The notes beneath the pieces were generated by a model that saw only the letters and a program-made list of their open reading frames with translations, was not told where the DNA came from and made no database searches. A DNA stretch of 16,346 bases, from positions 1 to 16,346 of the forward strand of contig DATCKN010000125.1 of NCBI GenBank assembly GCA_036562185.1, written 5' to 3'. Position 1 is the first letter of the stretch. The number at the start of each line of letters is the position of its first letter. The stretch comes from Thermoclostridium sp036562185. Its GTDB lineage: Bacteria; Bacillota; Clostridia; DSM-8532. A program made the position numbers and the translations under genes. This document shows positions 6,883-14,166 of this stretch, piece by piece.

Positions 6883-7905
6883 GTGAGAAACGGTAAAGCA
6901 ATAAAAGTTCTAATTGTTGACGACAGCATTGTATTTCGGGAAGTGTTATCGATGGGAATCTCATCGGATCCGGGAATAACAGTTGTAGCTACTGCAAGGG
7001 ATCCCTTTGAGGCAAGGGATAAAATACTGTTGCATAAACCAGATGTTGTAACCTGCGATGTGGAAATGCCAAAAATGAATGGCATAGATTTCGTTCGCAA
7101 ACTTATTCCGCAATACCCTATACCGGTTATTGTTGTAAGTTCGGTGAGCGATGCTGTTTTTGAAGCAATGAATGCAGGTGCGGTTGATTTTGTAGTTAAA
7201 CCGGATATGGGCAATCTTAGGAATGTGGAACAGTTTATTTATGAACTGATTGAAAAGATAAAGATTGCATCAAATGCAAAGATAGTACAGGATACGGTTA
7301 AAAATATAAACAGCGGAAGGACGTTTGGAATTTTTGATTCCCGGAAAGTAATTGCCATAGGAGCTTCCACAGGGGGAACCGAAGCCATTGCCAAAATATT
7401 AAAAAGTATGCCCTCTACGATACCCGGAATTGTAATAGTTCAGCATATACCACCGGTGTTTTCCAGGCTTTTTGCTGAACGGCTGAACCTATCAACCAAC
7501 CTCCGGGTAAAAGAAGCAGAAACCGGGGACTATGTTGAGCGGGGTAAGGTTCTTATAGCGCCCGGAGATAGGCATATGAGAATTAAAAGGGTATCTGGCA
7601 AATATAAAGTGGAGTGCTTTCAAGGTGATAAGGTGAACGGACACTGCCCGTCGGTTGATGTCCTTTTTGAATCGGTTGCGAGAGAAGCGGGGAAGGATGC
7701 CATTGGGGTTATCCTTACCGGAATGGGGTATGACGGAGCTAAAGGCCTTCTGTCAATGAAAAGAAGCGGAGCACAGACAATTGGCCAGGATGAAAAATCA
7801 TCGGTGGTCTATGGCATGCCAAAAGTGGCATATAACATTGGAGCGGTGTGTAAACAGCTTTCATTGGACAGGATTGCACTCACGATAATGGAAATGCTGA
7901 AGTAA
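6883..7905 (+). CDS. cheB: Chemotaxis methylesterase/response regulator CheB
   Basis: Removes receptor methyl groups (and may deamidate glutamines) when phosphorylated by CheA. A 340-residue, two-domain protein. The receiver (about 6-125) has the acidic pair D13/D14, phosphoacceptor D59 in TCDVEMPKMNG and K106. The C-terminal methylesterase (about 155-340) has the catalytic triad S162 (GASTGGTE), H188 (VQHIPP) and D284 (GMGYDGAKG). A GTG at 6865 overlapping the cheR stop would give six more residues. The GTG at 6883 is preferred because a near-perfect AGGAGGTG (6870-6877) lies 5 nt before it. It is the last gene of the operon, before the hairpin at 7920-7959. Confidence 0.94.
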   Translation: MRNGKAIKVLIVDDSIVFREVLSMGISSDPGITVVATARDPFEARDKILLHKPDVVTCDVEMPKMNGIDFVRKLIPQYPIPVIVVSSVSDAVFEAMNAGAVDFVVKPDMGNLRNVEQFIYELIEKIKIASNAKIVQDTVKNINSGRTFGIFDSRKVIAIGASTGGTEAIAKILKSMPSTIPGIVIVQHIPPVFSRLFAERLNLSTNLRVKEAETGDYVERGKVLIAPGDRHMRIKRVSGKYKVECFQGDKVNGHCPSVDVLFESVAREAGKDAIGVILTGMGYDGAKGLLSMKRSGAQTIGQDEKSSVVYGMPKVAYNIGAVCKQLSLDRIALTIMEMLK

Positions 7906-7919
7906 TCCAATTTTAATCA

Positions 7920-7959
7920 ACCCCGGAAACAGGTATGATCATATACCCGTTCCCGGGGT
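7920..7959. terminator. Long hairpin between convergent operons
   Basis: An 18-bp stem with two A-C mismatches (on the plus strand) and one G-T pair, loop ATCA, closed by ACCCCGG/CCGGGGT. It lies 14 bp after cheB and 24 bp beyond the stop of the minus-strand permease gene. The flanks are only moderately T-rich (TATAATTGTTT on plus, TGATTAAAATT on minus), so it probably acts as a bidirectional terminator. Confidence 0.65.
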
Positions 7960-7983
7960 ATAATTGTTTAAGGGTAAATCATG

Positions 7984-8700
7984 TCAGGCATGACGCTTAT
8001 TCGGCCTGCATACCGACACGATAACTGAAATCATGCCGACTGTTAATAAAACAATTCTCCCGGCAACAAATCCGGATGAAAGAGCAAGGAAATGTTCTTG
8101 GCTAAGTGCCTGAACAAGAGCACTTCCGTTAATATCGATAAAGGCCGGAAGTGTTATTTTGAAAACACTGATGATTAAAACCGCAACCAGCAAGATATAG
8201 ACCGCTGCCGGATTCCGTTTTCCTAAAAGCATTGAGATGCCAGACAGGAAGATTGCCGGCGGAATGATTATAAGCATACCTTGCAAAAGCAGTGTCCCAA
8301 AGAATGTATAATCAAAAACCAGGCTGTAGAACACAAAGCAGGCAATAAAAGGTAAGGATATTGCAACAAGGAATGCGCACCCAATTGCACTTAAGCGTAT
8401 AAGTCTGAATATATGGAATGGCATGCTGGTTGTACATATAATGGCCTCTGCGCCACGTTCTGATGTTCTGAACTGCCTTGCGCACAAAACAAGCAGCAGG
8501 ACGAAATAGAAAGGGGACAGGGAAAAGCAGTAAGTACCGAAGGTCAACAGCGAGAACGGTGCGGTATAATTTACACCGTATATAACAACCCCGCGTAACA
8601 GGGACATACTGTATACAAGTACCACGATAAGCAGCAGCAGGTATTCTTTTGAATACATCAGCCGTTTTATTTCATACCTGAAAACCGTTCTTTTATTCAA
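7984..8700 (-). CDS. ABC transporter permease (ABC-2 type), small subunit
   Basis: A hydrophobic protein of 238 residues with about six membrane helices: basic N-terminus (MNKRTVFRYEIKRLMYSKEY), helix near 15-35, paired helices through the middle, a last helix near 205-228 and a basic tail (CRPNKRHA). Size and topology fit the ABC-2 permease group, though no strongly diagnostic motif is visible. TTG 8700 is chosen because GGAGGTGA (8714-8707) ends 6 nt upstream; an in-frame TTG at 8706 abuts that site and is less likely. It overlaps the upstream permease-peptidase gene by 8 bp. It probably forms the second membrane half of the transporter driven by the upstream ATPase. Last gene of the operon. 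Confidence 0.7.
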   Translation of the reverse strand: MNKRTVFRYEIKRLMYSKEYLLLLIVVLVYSMSLLRGVVIYGVNYTAPFSLLTFGTYCFSLSPFYFVLLLVLCARQFRTSERGAEAIICTTSMPFHIFRLIRLSAIGCAFLVAISLPFIACFVFYSLVFDYTFFGTLLLQGMLIIIPPAIFLSGISMLLGKRNPAAVYILLVAVLIISVFKITLPAFIDINGSALVQALSQEHFLALSSGFVAGRIVLLTVGMISVIVSVCRPNKRHA

Positions 8701-10912
8701 GCTCAATCACCTCCGCTGCAAGACCGGTTGCTGACAAAAAATCATTATATGTTATCAGTTGGCCTAAATGCGATAAATAAAGCTCGGAAAGCTTTTTAAC
8801 GAAATTCTCGGTACCGCCAAGAGCGGTCTCGCCATTCAGCATCATGAGCGGCATGATGCTATACAGCCTGATGCTCCGGAACGAACCTATAATGTTGGAT
8901 TTATCTTTATCAGAAAGTTTTTCAAGATATTCAGGATGCTGAATATAAAAGGCGTTCCTGTAAGTGTCCAAGTCTTTCATCCAGGCATCTGTAAAATGTT
9001 CTTGCGCATACTCCTCTCCAAAGTAGTATTTCATAAAACAATAGGTGCTGTAACAGGTGATTCCCTCAGCCGACCAGCAGGATACACCGTCCTGTATCGG
9101 CATGGTGGCAATTCCCCACCACTGATGCGCGATTTCATGCACAAGAACGTCTATGCCTCCACCGGAATGCAGCGAAAAAGATTCGGCAGGAATAAAACCT
9201 TTCAGATTAAAACTTGACTCATCCATAGCACTCATGTTACCACCGGCAAAACCGCCGCTTACGTAAGCAGGAAGTTCCAGAATCGTAAGGCTGTTGCGAT
9301 AGATTAAAGGGCCAAATGCTTCTGTAAAATAGTCAATGGCTGCTTTTATCACATTTATCGCATCCATTTCCCTGATGGACTTGCCGTGCTTTGCAAAATG
9401 CTTCAGCTCAATATTAAGCCCTCCGGCTTCAAAGGTTTTGGTCATATACTCAGCGGCAAATATGCTTGTACTCTGACTGCCTGTAATCCCTGTATACAGC
9501 CATTTTGTCCTTCCGTTAAGGGTTTCTCCCTTTGAAAACGTTCCCCTGGAAAATATGGGCTCAAGTTTTTCATCCAGTGAAAGCGTACCATAAAAAGTGC
9601 AGTCGCCGGATACATTGATATCCAAATTCGGAAAAGCACCGATTGCAGGAAGCCAGACAAACCCATCTGCAATACCGTATGTAGCTCTCTGGACTATTGT
9701 GTTGTCATTCAGCATCCGTCCTGAATAGTAAATTTCAATTTCATATTCTTCTGACGCAGGAAGCTCGATGCTCCAGTTGGCAGTACTGCTTTCTCCGGTT
9801 TCGCCCCTGACGGCTTTGCCTTCAGCATTGTTAATCAGGACCCTGTCAATTTTAATACCGGTATTTGTCTGGACCGGTAATGCCTGGGTATTTCCATCTT
9901 CATTACTGAGCTTGTACTTAACAACACCTGAAAGTTTACCGGCTTTTGCGTTAACATCAAGACTGAATACTTTTTCAGTAAGCACCAGGTTGGGATTTCC
10001 GGTTTCGTTGCCGATACTTGTGAAAGTAGCTACCCCTGTGCCGGAACTTACCATACTGCTGAAATCCATAGGCCTGCTGTCGTCAAATATCGGCTCAAAC
10101 GCATAACATACACAAGATAACGGGATGGTGGTTATTAGAAGGACTGGTATCCAGGCACGACGGCAATTCGCAATAAATGAACCGGGCAAGCCACAGCCGT
10201 AGCGCCTGAGCGAGCTTAGCCCCAGTATCCATACAGATAAAGACACAAAAAGACAAAATAAACGATTCCAGAGAAGCATATCTATCTGAAACCGGTTTGT
10301 TACCAGGTCGGAGAAGCTGTTCGCAGTGGTCTGCACCCAGTAAAAAAGGTAGCTGGGATTCAGTGAAAACATGCTTTCAAGCAGTTTTGACAACAATACC
10401 AGCCCCGACATGATAATCAATGATATTTCGAGACGCATTGTCATCATATAAAATCCTGCAGAAAGCAATACTGCGAATACAAGGGCAGAAAGAAAAATTA
10501 AGTACCATGCAGTAAAAAAGGTTTCAAACTGAAAATAATCGCCGGTTTTTGCAACTCCATACGGAAGAGCGAACAGTGAAATCAGAAGCGTTGTGGCAAC
10601 TGCAACGCAAATAAGCGCCAGTGTCCTCCGTACCTGGTGATGTAACGGATCGGTGCATGTAACGATGATTACGTCTGTATTATTCCTAAAATCCCTGTGG
10701 AACTGCAAAAGTGAAAGCAGCGAAAAGAGGAATGCCCCGAAAAAAGCGCTGTTTTTCGCTGCACTTATGATAAATATATCTGAGGCGGTTTTTCCCGTCC
10801 CGTTAAGGCTGAACCATACAGCACCTGCTGCCGTCATTGCTATTAAGATTAGCGTAATACGTTCACACAGCAATTTCCTTACTTCATGCAAGAACTTTGC
10901 AACTGCATTCAA
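8693..10912 (-). CDS. ABC permease fused to an M1-type zinc peptidase domain
   Basis: A 739-residue fusion. Residues 1-271 hold about seven membrane helices of an ABC-2 type permease. Residues about 272-739 are extracytoplasmic: a beta-rich region, then a thermolysin-like domain with HEIAH at 592-596 (zinc ligands H592 and H596, catalytic E593), followed by WWG and third ligand E616 in SAEGITCYS. The last His and this Glu are separated by 19 residues, one more than the classic M1 HEXXH-X18-E. The GAMEN substrate motif is replaced by a glycine-rich GGFAGGNMSAMDE (553-565). Permease/M1 fusions are known in databases, but their substrates are generally not. TTG 10912 overlaps the ATPase stop, with GGGAGTG (10926-10920) upstream. 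Likely role: peptide export or processing, or cell-envelope defence (inference). Confidence 0.85.
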   Translation of the reverse strand: MNAVAKFLHEVRKLLCERITLILIAMTAAGAVWFSLNGTGKTASDIFIISAAKNSAFFGAFLFSLLSLLQFHRDFRNNTDVIIVTCTDPLHHQVRRTLALICVAVATTLLISLFALPYGVAKTGDYFQFETFFTAWYLIFLSALVFAVLLSAGFYMMTMRLEISLIIMSGLVLLSKLLESMFSLNPSYLFYWVQTTANSFSDLVTNRFQIDMLLWNRLFCLFVSLSVWILGLSSLRRYGCGLPGSFIANCRRAWIPVLLITTIPLSCVCYAFEPIFDDSRPMDFSSMVSSGTGVATFTSIGNETGNPNLVLTEKVFSLDVNAKAGKLSGVVKYKLSNEDGNTQALPVQTNTGIKIDRVLINNAEGKAVRGETGESSTANWSIELPASEEYEIEIYYSGRMLNDNTIVQRATYGIADGFVWLPAIGAFPNLDINVSGDCTFYGTLSLDEKLEPIFSRGTFSKGETLNGRTKWLYTGITGSQSTSIFAAEYMTKTFEAGGLNIELKHFAKHGKSIREMDAINVIKAAIDYFTEAFGPLIYRNSLTILELPAYVSGGFAGGNMSAMDESSFNLKGFIPAESFSLHSGGGIDVLVHEIAHQWWGIATMPIQDGVSCWSAEGITCYSTYCFMKYYFGEEYAQEHFTDAWMKDLDTYRNAFYIQHPEYLEKLSDKDKSNIIGSFRSIRLYSIMPLMMLNGETALGGTENFVKKLSELYLSHLGQLITYNDFLSATGLAAEVIELE

Positions 10913-11640
10913 ACGTTATCACTCCCTTCCATAAGTGACATATAGGCAGTTTCAAGAGAACCGGCGTTTTTTTGCTGCATCAGCTTGCCGGGCAATCCGG
11001 CGAAAAGAATTTCACCATGGTTCAGCACAATAAGATAATCACAGGCCGACTGCACGTCTTCGATGATATGCGTGGAAAGGATAATCAGCCTGCTCTTTGA
11101 CAATTCTGCGAACAGGTTTCGGAATCGCACTCTTTCGGCCGGGTCAAGGCCCGTGGTAGGCTCGTCAAAAATGAGCAGATCAGGCTTACCAATCAGGGCT
11201 TGCGCAATACCTACCCGCTGCTTTTGGCCCCCTGACAGCGTCCGGATTTTGGATTTGCGCTTATCCTCCAAATGGGTAATTTTGATGACCCTGTCAACTT
11301 CATCCCTGGCATTTTTCCTTTCAATACTTTTCAGTGCAGACATGTAGTCCAGAAACTGCTCAGTCGTCAAATCTTCAAACAGGCCGAATTCCTGGGGCAA
11401 ATATCCCAGGCTTGATTTAAGCAATTTTTCCTGCTTCAGAATGGGCAGCCCGTCTATTAAAATTTCTCCGGAACTGGGGAGGAGGTTTGCGGTAAGCAGC
11501 TTCATAAGGGTGCTTTTGCCTGCACCGTTTGGCCCGACAAGACCGATCAGGCTCGGGCTTGCCAGTGTCAGGCTTATATCCCTCAGCGCAGTCTTTCCGC
11601 CTTTGTACTTCTTATGAAGATTTTTAAGCTCAATTTTCAA
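10909..11640 (-). CDS. ABC transporter ATP-binding protein
   Basis: A 243-residue nucleotide-binding subunit that powers the two permeases downstream. All motifs are intact: Walker A GPNGAGKS (36-43), Q loop (LPQEFG, 81-86), signature LSGGQ (135-139), Walker B LLIFDE (155-160), D loop and the switch His191 in LSTHIIED. The sequence is of the CcmA/NatA-like group that pairs with ABC-2 permeases. An in-frame GTG lies at 11658, but AAAGGAGTGG (11655-11646) sits 5 nt before TTG 11640, which gives the natural start MKIELKNLHKKY. The stop overlaps the next gene. An 86-bp gap separates it from the kinase gene, and that gap holds one copy of the duplicated 24-bp element. Confidence 0.92.
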   Translation of the reverse strand: MKIELKNLHKKYKGGKTALRDISLTLASPSLIGLVGPNGAGKSTLMKLLTANLLPSSGEILIDGLPILKQEKLLKSSLGYLPQEFGLFEDLTTEQFLDYMSALKSIERKNARDEVDRVIKITHLEDKRKSKIRTLSGGQKQRVGIAQALIGKPDLLIFDEPTTGLDPAERVRFRNLFAELSKSRLIILSTHIIEDVQSACDYLIVLNHGEILFAGLPGKLMQQKNAGSLETAYMSLMEGSDNV

Positions 11641-11707
11641 AAAAACCACTCCTTTCACGGTAATGCTGTAAACATAACACCGGATATTGGAGTGGTTATG
11701 GAGCCTG

Positions 11708-11731
11708 TGTGTAGCAGATGTGAAATTCAGA
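11708..11731 (-). repeat. 24-bp direct repeat, copy A (candidate operator)
   Basis: On the plus strand the core TGTGTAGCAGATGTGAAA is followed by T and TCAGA. The same 24 bases occur at 13893-13916 with one change (A for T at base 19). This copy overlaps the stop codon of the kinase gene and ends 67 bp upstream of the ATPase start, so it could drive or tune the transporter genes separately from the regulator genes. Confidence 0.6.
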
Positions 11732-13199
11732 AATTGATGGTAAAACGCATTCCCCTGGGTGATGCAACCGGCTCAAAGCAATAATCCAGTTCGAGCAGGT
11801 GCAGTATTGTCTTTACAATGTAAAGCCCAAGCCCGTTACCTCCTGTTTCCCTGCTGCGGGAAATGTCCGGCCGGTAAAATGGCTCGTACAGTCTTGAAAG
11901 ATGATCTTCAGGTATGGGTTCGCATTCATTTTCAACAATTAGGCTGCGCTCTCTGAAATAGACAGAAAACTTACCCCCGGGTTTTGTGTAAAGCACGGCA
12001 TTGGAAAAAATATTAGACAGGGCTTTTCCCAGTAATTTAGGCGGAGCTGTGACAAGAAAAGAATTGTTGAAGTCGATATTAAGAACAAGTCCTTTTGCCC
12101 GGGCAATAACAATGTAAGGCTCCAGTACTTCAGAACAAATGGTTTCTATATTTTCTGAAACACATTGTTCTGATACGGTTTCAAGCCGCGTGGCATCAAG
12201 AATATCACGTAGCTTGTCCGATAAACTGTCTATCAATTCCTTGCACTTCGGAAGCCATTCATTATGGTTTTTATATTTTCCCACACCGAGAATCATGTTG
12301 TCCATAATTACTCTTAATGCTGTGACAGGCGTCTTAAGTTCATGAGAAGCAGCCCGAAGAAAATCAGTTTTTGCTTTTTCTGTGGCTGTAACCTTTTTCA
12401 ATTCGGCTTCAAGTGAATCTATCGTATTTAATAAAGTTTCGTAAAGGTAATTTACATTTGAAGCAAGTTCACCTATTTCATCCCCGGACTTTATCCGGCA
12501 TTTGGCATCACGTACAAGTGATGTCATGTGACGTGTTTCATTGGAGATTGCCTTGATAGGGCGAGTAATCGCACGTGCATACAACAGTGAAAACACGACA
12601 GCGATTACAACGCACATTAAAATGGACACAGGCAGCAATGAGATAATAACATCAACAGCCTCTTTGACGGGGGCCAGCGTCATAGATACTGTAAGCGTGC
12701 CGGATTCGTTATCCATTGTGAAATCGCACTGTGTTTCAATTGTTTGGGCCATGTTGAAAAAATTATATAAAACGGGAGAGAAATCACCTTCGGAAATTTT
12801 GATACCGTTGCCCTTAACGCTGTCGACGTCGGTTATGGCGACATTGAAGACCATATCATCGGAGCCGGTAATTGATGTGGATGAAACAGAAACATAGGAA
12901 GTAAGGGTCAGGTCTGACCCTGAGGGGTTGCTCCATGTAATTAACGCATATTTTTCTTCGCCTATGTTAATGATAATGTTTGTTTGGCCGCCGGCATAAT
13001 CACTAATCAGGCTGACAATATCCTCACGTTTTGCAGAGCTTAGTTTTTGCACCAATTGCTCTGCCTGGAAGGTTAATTCCCGTTGTTTCTGTTTCGTATA
13101 GAAGGTTGGCATGAGTGTATATATGAGCCAGCTTGCAAGCAGAGCAATCAGTACCAGTAAAACCAGCGTATACATGAATGTTTTCTGAAAAATTTTCAT
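11727..13199 (-). CDS. Membrane sensor histidine kinase
   Basis: A 490-residue sensor that phosphorylates the response regulator encoded just upstream. TM1 is about 9-30 and an extracytoplasmic sensing region of about 155 residues runs 31-186 with no obvious named domain. TM2 is about 187-208 and HAMP about 209-262. HisKA has His286 in AASHELKTPV. The ATPase domain has an N box (NIFSNAVLY, N400 last residue of SN) and G2 GGNGLGL (453-459). The G1 box reads ENECEPIP (423-430) instead of DxGxG, a variant I recall in VanS-like kinases. ATG 13199 lies 7 nt after GGAGG (13211-13207) and overlaps the regulator's TGA; a GTG at 13202 is an alternative. The extracytoplasmic domain may detect a peptide or envelope stress, an inference from the transporter context. 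Confidence 0.9.
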   Translation of the reverse strand: MKIFQKTFMYTLVLLVLIALLASWLIYTLMPTFYTKQKQRELTFQAEQLVQKLSSAKREDIVSLISDYAGGQTNIIINIGEEKYALITWSNPSGSDLTLTSYVSVSSTSITGSDDMVFNVAITDVDSVKGNGIKISEGDFSPVLYNFFNMAQTIETQCDFTMDNESGTLTVSMTLAPVKEAVDVIISLLPVSILMCVVIAVVFSLLYARAITRPIKAISNETRHMTSLVRDAKCRIKSGDEIGELASNVNYLYETLLNTIDSLEAELKKVTATEKAKTDFLRAASHELKTPVTALRVIMDNMILGVGKYKNHNEWLPKCKELIDSLSDKLRDILDATRLETVSEQCVSENIETICSEVLEPYIVIARAKGLVLNIDFNNSFLVTAPPKLLGKALSNIFSNAVLYTKPGGKFSVYFRERSLIVENECEPIPEDHLSRLYEPFYRPDISRSRETGGNGLGLYIVKTILHLLELDYCFEPVASPRGMRFTINF

Positions 13200-13858
13200 C
13201 ACACATCCTCCAGTTTATAACCAACACCTGTTACGGTCACTATACAGTCCAAATTGAGCTTTTTACGCAGGTTTTTGATATGAGAATCCACCGTCCGGTC
13301 AAAAACAGGCCTGTCGTCTCCCCAAAGTTCGTCCAGGATACGTTCGCGCGTTAACACCTTCCCTTTATTTTCCACCAGAAGCCTTAAAAGCATAATCTCT
13401 TTCGGAGTGACATCAATCGGTCCGTTCTCTCCTTCTGCTGTAAAGCCTGTAAAATTGACCGTAACATTTTTGTAGTGCCATATGTATGGTGAATCTGCTG
13501 GCTTTCTCCGCCGTAGCAGTGCCTTGATACGTTTTTCAAGCAGCAGGATGGAAAAAGGCTTGGTAACGTAATCATCCGCCATACCGTCAAAACTGGCAAC
13601 TTGCGTATGCTCATCACCAATTGCGGTAAGCATGATGACAGGTACATCGCTTGTTTTTCGCAGCTCATGAAGTACTGTGAGTCCGTTTAGTTTGGGCAGC
13701 ATTACGTCAAGCAGGACAAGATCAAAAGAGTTCTGTTTTGCCAGGGCCAATGCTTCTTCGCCGTCGTATGCAGCAGTTACATCGTATCCCGTTTCCCTGA
13801 AGTATTCACAGACTCCTTCGCTGGTATCATGGTCATCCTCAACTACAAGAAGTTTCAA
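13199..13858 (-). CDS. OmpR/PhoB-family response regulator
   Basis: A 219-residue transcription factor. The receiver domain has acidic residues E7/D8/D9, phosphoacceptor D51 in LLDVMLPKLNG, T78 and K100 (TKPF). The C-terminal winged helix (about 125-219) includes VTPKEIMLLRLLVENKGKVL, the recognition-helix region DRTVDSHIKNLRKKL and VTGVGYKLE. The start is TTG 13858, giving MKLLVVEDD: GGAGGTGG (13871-13864) lies 5 nt before it, whereas the in-frame ATG at 13873 coincides with that binding site. It is the first gene of the regulator-kinase-ATPase-permease operon. It probably binds the 24-bp element found upstream of itself and of the ATPase gene (inference). Confidence 0.92.
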   Translation of the reverse strand: MKLLVVEDDHDTSEGVCEYFRETGYDVTAAYDGEEALALAKQNSFDLVLLDVMLPKLNGLTVLHELRKTSDVPVIMLTAIGDEHTQVASFDGMADDYVTKPFSILLLEKRIKALLRRRKPADSPYIWHYKNVTVNFTGFTAEGENGPIDVTPKEIMLLRLLVENKGKVLTRERILDELWGDDRPVFDRTVDSHIKNLRKKLNLDCIVTVTGVGYKLEDV

Positions 13859-13892
13859 ATAAACCACCTCCATAAACAGTTTAACATAAAAA

Positions 13893-13916
13893 TGTGTAGC
13901 AGATGTGAAAATCAGA
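13893..13916 (-). repeat. 24-bp direct repeat, copy B (candidate operator)
   Basis: The second copy of the element at 11708-11731, with 23 of 24 bases identical. It ends 34 bp upstream of the regulator's TTG start. Read on the minus strand it holds TCACA and TACAC ten bases apart, a spacing like the direct half-sites bound by OmpR-family regulators. The position fits autoregulation. A weak promoter (TTTTCA, 17 bp, TATGTT) would overlap its downstream half. Confidence 0.6.
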
Positions 13917-14031
13917 CGTAATTACCTCATGAAGAGCCCATAGGGGTTTTCTGTAATGACATTTCAGATTCTTTCGGCCATTACTGAAAAATCGAAAACG
14001 GGCGAGTGATGAAACTTATTGATTTTTGAAG
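13917..14031. other. Non-coding gap upstream of the regulator operon
   Basis: Part of the 308-bp stretch between the regulator start and the amt stop codon. No credible reading frame is seen. It contains an imperfect palindrome CTGTAATGACATTTCAG (13951-13967) and a related half-site CATTACTGAA (13979-13988), which together can form a weak 6-bp hairpin. No consensus promoter was found. The rest of the gap is the amt terminator and its flank. Confidence 0.35.
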
Positions 14032-14075
14032 CAAAAAAACCGGGAGCATATCGAGGTCTGTGAAATATGCTCCCG
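14032..14075 (-). terminator. Rho-independent terminator of amt
   Basis: A perfect 11-bp stem (CGGGAGCATAT at 14041-14051 with ATATGCTCCCG at 14065-14075) and a 13-nt loop. On the minus strand it is followed by a G and seven T residues (14040-14033). It lies 91 bp past the amt stop codon. Confidence 0.85.
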
Positions 14076-14166
14076 TAGGGATGTGTTTTTATCTATATAT
14101 TTTTAACATCCGGAAATCCGGTGTTTAGCTGATTAAGGTTTTTGGTACGGTTCTTATATTGCGCTA

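Noticed and set aside
11659..11705. Attenuator hairpin (CATAAC with GTTATG) between the kinase and ATPase genes
   Set aside because: Only six pairs around a long loop with a bulge and no T-run; too weak to call.
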